This document shows positions 57,150-64,000 of a stretch of DNA of 64,000 bases, one piece after another. Position 1 is the stretch's first letter; each line of letters starts with the position of its first letter. A program made the translations under genes and the position numbers. The notes beneath the pieces are model-generated. The model saw only the letters and a list, made by a program, of their open reading frames with translations. It was not told the DNA's origin and did not search any database. This DNA comes from Rattus norvegicus. Its lineage: Eukaryota > Chordata > Mammalia > Rodentia > Muridae. The DNA lies in contig NC_086025.1 of assembly GCF_036323735.1 (NCBI RefSeq), forward strand, positions 109,091,188 to 109,155,187, in the 5' to 3' direction.

Positions 57150-59180
57150 TAACATTTAAATGGTTACGTCTTGACTAAGTACAGTGTGGGTGGGACACAT
57201 CTAATCATCTGAAGGTCTAAATAGAAGGGAAGCCTGAGGCTGCCTGAGCAAGAGGGAATCCTGCCAGTCTGGGCTCTGGGCATGGTTTCCTGTGGGCTCT
57301 TAACTATTGGCCCACCTGCAGGGGTTAGAGCTGTAGTCCCACAATCAAGTGAACCCCTTCCTTAAAATAACTCTGCGTATTTGTACACCCATTTGCTCTC
57401 TGGAGACTCCTGTGTAGTGCAGGACACTAGTGATGGAGACTCACCAGAGTTCTCTGTGGTCTGTTCTGGTCTTCCCTGGTCACAAAAGGCAATGGGCAGG
57501 GGTGGGGTTGCTGAGGATGAGATATGGTAGCCCTCAGCAGGTGTGGTCTCACCCTCACCACCTTCCACCATCCGATTCTCATGCTAAGCCAGCACGAGGC
57601 TTCCCTGTGGCAGCCATAGAAGACTGGTGTCATGTCTATGAGGACTCCTGTGCTGGGGAAGAAGACAGACTGGGGTAGTTAAGCCAACAGGGAGGTGGCT
57701 CTTTGCTGTGGTGTGCATGGCAGAAAAGAGCACCTGGGAGGCGGATAAGAGTGTGGGCAGGATCTCCCTAATGCGAAAGACATGGAAGACATGGGGAGGA
57801 GCAGGGGCTCAGGCTGTATAGTGCAGAAAACCACAGGGGCCATAGGATGGGCTGAGGCAGGGCAGCATCCAGTCATGGCCATCCTTAACCAGACGTGGCT
57901 CCTCTATCTCTTATTTTATGCTACCCCTCATGAGGCAGAGGGAGAGGACTGTTAAAAGACTGGCTTCTCCCTCCTTTATCAGTTGACCCTGGACTTCCAC
58001 ACAGGCAATGGTGTGGCTGAGAGGGGTCCGTGGTGGTATGGGGACTTTCCTCACCACAGCCAGGCCACTCCCAGGATGGAAGCCTCTGTCAAGTTTCTGT
58101 TCAGTACCTGTGAGCCCAAGGTGAGTTGGGCCCCCAAATCTTAATCTCTAGGGGAGTGGTGAAGTGGGCTTGCACGTTAACCTCCCCAGACACCACCCGC
58201 AGACATTCTCAACCTGTGATCTCCCTCAGCCCTCTCTCAGCCCAAGCAAAATGAATTTGCTTTATTAAAATATAGAGACAAAGACAGCACCTTCAAGAGT
58301 GAGTCACAAAGACTGTGGCTTTGGCCCTAATCCTGATGTAGTCACCTGCCACATCAGTGAGTTTGGGAGTGGACCTTGCCTGGCCAAGCCTTCAGATGGG
58401 TCAGAAGCCCTAACCTGATTTGAGATCACAGTCCAGAGCCCCCTACAAAGCACCTGGATTCCTGCCTCAGGCACCAGAGAAAGCAAATTTGCTGTTTTAA
58501 GCCCCTACATTTGAAGGCAATCTGCCTGCCACACCGGAAAACACAGGTGGGTAAGGGCTAGCTTATGCAAGAGCTGAGGTGGGGGCAGTGCACAGGAGGA
58601 GGCTAGGATGGAGAAAGAATCATGCTTAAGGAGGGGAAGGCTGGCCCCTTGGGAGCACGGAAAATGGAGAGCGGGAGACCTGCTCTCCCCAGGCTGGACT
58701 TGGTTGCCAGGGAGACGAGATTCCCAACCTGGTTTCCAGGCTACTCTGACTTCCTCCTGATGCTTGCGGACTGTTGGTTTTCCCTACCAGGATTTTTGCA
58801 GGCAAGAACAATGGTAGCCATGATTAGCAGAAGAAAGGACTTTTAAAAATGAAATGCCAAGATGTGACCCAGCCCCCCTCTAGCCTGGGCAGCCCACCCC
58901 CTCAGGGAGTGGCTTTGACTGACCTAGCTTGGCTCATACTGCTGTTTCTAGGGCCATAGGGGTGGCAAGGACAGTGAGTGGGTCTTGACCCTGCCTGGGA
59001 CACTCTGTGAAAGACCATGCAAAGGACTGTGTGTTCATGGCCCAGGGTTTGTTTTTACCTATTTATTTTTGCTATGTGTCTGCAGTTGTCTGTGAATATG
59101 TTCATGCTGGGATGCATGTGTGTGTGTACATGTTTGTGGAGGTCAGCAGTCAACCTGGGTATAGCTAATCAGAAACTGTC
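57150..59180. other. Intergenic region, no gene recognised
   Basis: Unique-looking sequence without coding homology or an obvious repeat by eye. Confidence 0.4.
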
Positions 59181-59187
59181 CATCTTG

Positions 59188-59305
59188 AGCTGGGCATGGA
59201 AGATAATCTCAGCACTCAGGAGGCAGAGGCAGGCAGATCTCTGTGAGGTCCAGGCCAGCTGAATCTGCATAGTGAGTTCCAAGCCAGCCAAAGCGGGGCC
59301 AACTG
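59188..59305 (+). mobile_element. B1 SINE, sense
   Basis: GCTGGGCATGGAAGATAATC head and TCAGGAGGCAGAGGCAGGCA, followed by CCAGGCCAGCTGAATCTGCA. The A-rich tail appears to have expanded into the ACAG/GA array. Confidence 0.85.
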
Positions 59306-59308
59306 AGT

Positions 59309-59310
<2 letters not shown>

Positions 59311-59350
<40 letters not shown>

Positions 59351-59401
59351 GAGAGGGAGGGAGAGAGAGAGGAGAGAGACAGACAGACAGACAGAGGAGA
59401 G

Positions 59402-59447
<46 letters not shown>
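59311..59447. repeat. (ACAG)n and (GA)n compound microsatellite
   Basis: GACA units at 59311-59350 and again at 59378-59396, then (GA)n to 59447. It directly abuts the 3' end of the Rpl21 retropseudogene. Confidence 0.95.
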
Positions 59448-59449
<2 letters not shown>

Positions 59450-59452
59450 TGA

Positions 59453-60003
59453 TTTTTTTTTATCACTTTGCAATCCTGGTCCTTTATTTCCTTTTTGTAC
59501 ATTATAACGTGAATCCAAATGGAATGGGCTCCAGCAGCTCAGGCTCTCTTCTGTTAGTCCCCACAGTGGCTTCTCTGTGCTCAGGCTGGTGCTCCAGCGG
59601 AACCCAGGTGCCCTTCTCTTTGGCTTCCTCTTTCTTCTGATCATTCTCCTTCACCCGCTTCAGGAAGCTGTCTCTGCTCTTCGAGTGCTTGATGTGCTCA
59701 ATCCGCACATTGATCCTCTTGGCTAGAATCTTGCCCTTAACTTGCTTGTTTACAATGATGCCTGAGGCATGCTGGGTGACATTGTAGACTCTTCCGGTTT
59801 TGCCGTGGTAACATGTATGGGGCGTTCCTTTTTGGACAGTGCCCATTCCCTTGATGTCTACAACATCACCCTTCTTGTAGATTTGCATGTGTGTGGCCAA
59901 AGGACCAACTCCATGTTTCCTAAAGGCCTAGAGAACATAGACCGAGTGTCTCTCCTCTCTCCTTTTGTGATCATCATTTTGGCGACTTACTAGAAGATGG
60001 CTG
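59453..60003 (-). pseudogene. Rpl21-ps: Rpl21 processed pseudogene
   Basis: Intronless copy of ribosomal protein L21 mRNA on the minus strand: 5'UTR with CGCCAAAATG, ATG at 59977 or 59974, stop TAA at 59502-59504, AATAAA and a short A tail at 59453-59461. One base is missing in the segment S-R-P-F-R-K (about 59925), splitting the first ~22 codons from a long open frame at 59502-59900 whose body (M-G-T-V-Q-K-G-T-P-H) closely matches L21. Several changes occur, including a C-terminal end differing from L21. Not expected to be functional; no target-site duplication was seen. Confidence 0.93.
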
Positions 60004-60139
60004 CCATGGCTGAAAAGCAAGGGCACTAATTTTTAAGACAAAGTCTCCCTCTCTGGAGTTCACCAAATAGGTTGGTAGCCAGTTGGCCTCAGGGATCCTT
60101 GTCTCTGCTTCCCCTGTGCTGGAATTGCAAGTGTGCCCA

Positions 60140-60265
60140 CAGAGGTTAGAAGAGGACGTCAGATTCCCTGAGACTGGAGCTATAGATGATTGTGAGGCAC
60201 CATGTGGGTGCTGAGAATCAAACCCTAGTTCCCTTCAAAATTAACAAGTGCTCTCGACAGTTCAG
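60140..60265 (-). mobile_element. B3-like SINE, antisense
   Basis: GTTAGAAGAGGACGTCAGATTCC and GGGTGCTGAGAATCAAACCC mark the B-box region in antisense. The end at ACAGTTCAGTTATCTCAA is degenerate. Confidence 0.65.
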
Positions 60266-60523
60266 TTATCTCAACGAACTTCAGACCCCCGGACCTCTCT
60301 TTTATACAAAGAACTGGTAAATTGGAGTTGCCGCTCAGCACTCGTGTCAGAACCAGGGACAGCGCCAGGGTTGGTCTGTAGGTCAATAGACCTTCAGAGA
60401 GCCACATTCCGAGGCCACTGTCTTTTTCTATTTTATTGTTTCTCTGAAGTTCTACCAACTTGACACACAGCTGGGGGAGGGATAATTTTGTTTGCTTCGT
60501 ATTTTTGCTACTGTTGTTTTGAG

Positions 60524-60524
<1 letters not shown>

Positions 60525-60567
<43 letters not shown>
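60525..60567. repeat. (GT)n microsatellite
   Basis: About 21 GT units. A weak antisense B1-like monomer follows at about 60605-60720. Confidence 0.95.
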
Positions 60568-60570
<3 letters not shown>

Positions 60571-61372
60571 TGTATACCCGTGTGCACATGCAAGCTGAAA
60601 CAAGGTCTTGTGTGATAAGACAAGGTCTCTTGTAGCTCAGGCTAACTCAGAACTCCAGATTCCCTTGTCATCGCCTCCCAAGAACTCAGATTGTGACACG
60701 CATCACTCTGCCCAGCTCAAGGGTTTTTTTAGCCTACCATGTTTAGGGTGTGTGTAAAAATGTCCATATAATTACAAAGCCGGAAGTCCAGGGCAAGGTG
60801 CATCGGCAGGACCACAGCCCATGTCTCCTCCCCTACTGCTCCGTCCTTGTCTCCTCTTCTAGGGTCCCCCTCCCCTGGGATACGTGTCCTGTCTTTTTTA
60901 TGCCAGCATGAGGATCAGTGGCTTGTGTTGGCATTCTCTTCCTTGCACCAAGTGTAGCTACCAGCAGCACACTGGCATTTCTATGTGCCAGCACCTCCTG
61001 AGGAAAAACATATATGCTCTTTTCTTGGGCCATGTGAACCTGGGGGAGGGGTCGTGGACCAGTGCATCCAGACAGCCATGGAGCAGTGGCCCATGGGAAG
61101 TTCCCTACCTTAGCTGGTGTGTGCATGTGCAACCTTTAGAGTGGGTGCCTGAAGCGGACAGGAAGGTGTTCCATCAGCAGGTATCTGTGCCACTGACAGG
61201 ACTCTCTCCCTCATAGGCTGTGAGTCACTCAAAGTGCATTTGCTGATCGCCCAGAGCTGTCAGGAGGAGATGTCCATATGGTACAAGTTAGTGATGTTTC
61301 CTGAATGGGAAGATACTGAGTTTTATGGAGTTAGGAGACACATGCATGGTGCTTTCTAGTAACTGTCCATTC

Positions 61373-61455
61373 ATGATGATGATGATGATGACGACGATGA
61401 TGATGATGATTATTATTATTATTATCATTACTATTATTATCATCACCATTATTAG
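61373..61455. repeat. (GAT/ATT)n trinucleotide array
   Basis: GAT units (with GAC variants) pass into ATT and ATC triplets over 83 bp. Confidence 0.95.
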
Positions 61456-62269
61456 AAACTTGTTTTCTGTCTGTCCTTCCACACCTCAAGGCAAAAGACC
61501 CCTTTGTGCTGCAAGGCTGGGTTTTTTGCAAGGGAGGTGGGAAGTGCTGTCAGGAAGGCTCCACCCCCTTGGTGGCTTTGTGCTTTTGCTGATACTCTAG
61601 AACAGGTGGTCTGCTCCTTTGCTGTGAGCAAGGCTGGCTGGCTCGCTGCCAGAGGCTGCCCTGGGGCTCACAAGTTCCTGTGTCTCCTCTTGCTCATTTC
61701 TCCCCCGCTCCTCGGGAGCCTGGGGGTGGAAGCCTGGGCGGCCTTGGCCGAGAGCTACCTACACTTTCTTCCCAGGCTGCCTCATCCCGTCACTCCTGCC
61801 CCTTCCTTGGGACTTTACACTTATGTTTGTGGGCCCCTCCAGCCTTTCCAGCCAGTCCCACACATCTGAGTGCTTGGTACTGCCGTAAAAGACCAGGAAC
61901 TCAGTGTCAGGAAAACACTATCAGAAACACAGATAGACATGCTATGTCACAGACCCTTTGGCTGCCACCCCTGCAGTCTCTCCCTCTGCAGAGTGGATAA
62001 GCTAGTGTGAGTGACCTTACAGCTCTCAGGGTTCGCCTCCTTCCCACTCCTCAGAATCAAGACAGCCTTGAGTGATAGCTTACTCTTCTATCATTGCCTT
62101 CCCAGCTTCAGCACACAGGCTGGGTCATGTGGGATGGAGCACCCTTCCCCTGGAAATCCATAAAAGGAAGAAACCCCCTTTTGTTTCTTGGATCTGAAGG
62201 AAGCTGAGGGAACTGGAGGATTTGTCTGCCCCTTCAGGGCTTGTCATGCCGCCTAATATTTAACACTAA

Positions 62270-62700
62270 CTCTCCTCACATACTGGGAACGGAAGGGAGC
62301 TAGGGCTCTTTGTTGGAAAGTCCTGCTGTTGAGGTCGAAGTCTGACATTACCAGAAAGCCCATGAGCTCGATTCAAAATAGCAGACTTCCTTTGTCAGCT
62401 TCCCCTTCTTACCCTGGAGGATTGCAGACCCACACTTTATACCTGCTGAATGACACGTAGCCCAGGTTAGATTACAGATTCAGCTTCCTTTCTCCCCATA
62501 AGAAGAACCTGAAACGCTAACTCCTGAGATTCCTGGAATGCCTCCTCATGCTACTGAGATATCTCAGAACCTTAGTCTTTAGTCAATGACCTTTGCCCCC
62601 TTCCCCAAAACTATATAAGCCTTGATTCACCCCAAGTAAAGTTGATCTGTCTCTCAAAAGTGTCCTGGTGTGTCACTGTTACTAATCATACTCACAGACC
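62270..62700 (+). mobile_element. Possible solo LTR (promoter/poly(A) end visible)
   Basis: ACTATATAAGCCTTGATTCA supplies a TATA box at about 62612-62619, followed by CCAAGTAAAGTTGATCTG and a U5-like stretch ending near the TCTCAAAAGTGTCCTGGTGTG block. This is the typical LTR R-U5 layout. The 5' end and the terminal repeat are not resolved. Confidence 0.35.
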
Positions 62701-63129
62701 TCCTGAAGCACTGCTCATCGACTCTGCTCCCTTTGTCTCTCTGGGCTGGTGACCAATGACCTCAGGGGAGAAGGGAAACCCACAGCTCTTCCCTTCAGGA
62801 CCACTGTCATGCTCTTTTTGTCTTTCCTTCCGGAGCTCCTTCTTGGGCCTATGGGCTCATTGCCCTCCTTCAGGCTGTGGTGATCTTTATTGAACTCCTC
62901 AGAATGGAGTTCATCTTCACTTCCTTTCTATGAACCTTATCTGACCGTGTCTGTGTCAGAATGCAGTGACTAACAACAAACGCCTAAGTTATATCGGTAT
63001 TTTTAGTCATTTATTTGTTTGTTCATTTATTGTGCGTGTGCTTTTGTGCCCAGGCCTGCATGGGTGTGCGCATACACGCTCAGAGAGAGAGAGAGAGCAC
63101 AAGTGCATATCTGCATACATGTGTCTGCA

Positions 63130-63262
63130 TGAGTTTATGTGTACACATGTGGCTGGCTGCAGGAGCCCTCATAGGCCAGAAGTGGACATCAGATCCCCTG
63201 GAACTAAAGTTACACAGGATTGTGACCTGACTGATATGGGTGCTGGGAACCAGGTCTTAGGC
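63130..63262 (-). mobile_element. B3-like SINE, antisense
   Basis: CAGGAGCCCTCATAGGCCAG, GTGGACATCAGATCCCCTGG and GGGTGCTGGGAACCAGGTC are the B3/B2 blocks in antisense. Confidence 0.7.
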
Positions 63263-64000
63263 TGAGTCATGCTTTGTGGACTCCAACTTACCAAGTAGGC
63301 CTGATTCCCCTTGGTAGCCGGTTGACGCACTAACGCAGGTTCTTTTGGTCCGGTTGTAATTGCTAATAATTGTCAGGCCACACGTTCCACTTCACGCAAT
63401 GTATATACCTCCGTACGTGTGTGAATGACAGTTACACAACGGCCATCGAGGATTAATGAGGCTGTAAAAGAGTTCGGTGCGTTCTAAAGAGGCCCAACAC
63501 GAAGCTAGCAGAGGTGGGCAGAGAGTGGGTGAAGACTAGATGCGAAGGGGAGATGCTCTGTAGGAATTGGATAACAAACCGTGCTGGAGGCCCCAAAGCC
63601 AAGCTTTAGGGTCAGAGTTGGTCTCTCATGGAAAAGCACAGACTAATTAAAAAAAAAAACCCACTGCTTACACCATATGGAGTAGCTCAGGACAAGGCTC
63701 AGCCTGGACTCCACACTCAGGGTCCAAGAGAAATTACCTAGACATAATGCCACCAGGGGAGATGCCATCCTGGGCATCAAGATGCCTCCAATAAGAAGGT
63801 GGGGGATGCTGAACAGACAGGGATGCTCTAGGAGAGCCCTAGCAGGCGTTGAAGGGTCTATGCAAGCTTTCATGTAGCTATACCAAGGGCTGGCAGTACC
63901 TTATCCTCCACTGGCCACACACTCTGAGACCCTGTGTCTCCTTATGCTGGGGCTTGACATAGGCTGGCCGGTAGAGGAGGGCATCAAGTGGTCCCCAGGG

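Noticed and set aside
50760..64000. Gpihbp1, the expected neighbour beyond Ly6h
   Set aside because: No acidic-domain or Ly6 exon matching Gpihbp1 was seen; it presumably lies outside the window.

Overview
This is a rodent nuclear genome window, almost certainly rat. The evidence is the two GPI-anchored Ly6-family genes in the arrangement of the distal end of the Ly6 cluster (rat chromosome 7, mouse chromosome 15, human 8q24.3), an intact BC1-type ID element with perfect target-site duplications (ID elements are most abundant in rat), B1/B2/B3/B4 SINEs, rodent MaLR-type LTRs and long CA/GA/GATA microsatellites. There are no operons, and most long open frames are translations of microsatellites or GC-rich DNA.

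Layout. 1-2259: 3' half of a decayed gammaretrovirus-like provirus (pol end, env, 3' LTR). 2600-9640: repeat-rich spacer (a probable solo LTR at 5208-5671, MaLR-type LTRs, two copies of an unknown GA-bearing repeat, a CCACCCT array). 10206-12061 (+): intact three-exon Ly6-type gene, called Ly6l. 12260-27200: intergenic, with a 64-bp perfect tandem duplication at 19241 and a decayed Ly6-like last exon near 22394. 27219-27913 (-): full-length Rpl19 retropseudogene with perfect target-site duplications. 28000-35600: SINE-dense, including the ID element, a GATA array and a cysteine-rich exon-like open segment near 31604. 35600-41700: decayed pol-like fragment, MaLR LTRs and a 0.5-kb CAA/CAG array. 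48340-50300 (-): Ly6h, with its promoter CpG island at about 49780-50750. 51990-53365: remnants of at least two old L1 elements. 53400-64000: SINEs, pyrimidine-rich and heptamer arrays, an Rpl21 retropseudogene at 59453-60003 (-) and an LTR-like end near 62700.

Ly6l (+) and Ly6h (-) are convergent, with about 36 kb between their 3' ends. They share one architecture: signal-peptide exon, a 117-nt second exon, and a last exon carrying the remaining cysteines and the hydrophobic GPI-signal tail, with both introns in phase 1. Both products are predicted to be small secreted or GPI-anchored three-finger proteins; Ly6h is a neuronal modulator of nicotinic receptors. I found no novel multi-gene system. 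The most interesting leads are the Ly6-like relic exon, the cysteine-rich open exon-like segment, the recent 64-bp duplication and the G-rich Ly6h 3'UTR. Gene names come from remembered family sequence, not from a search.
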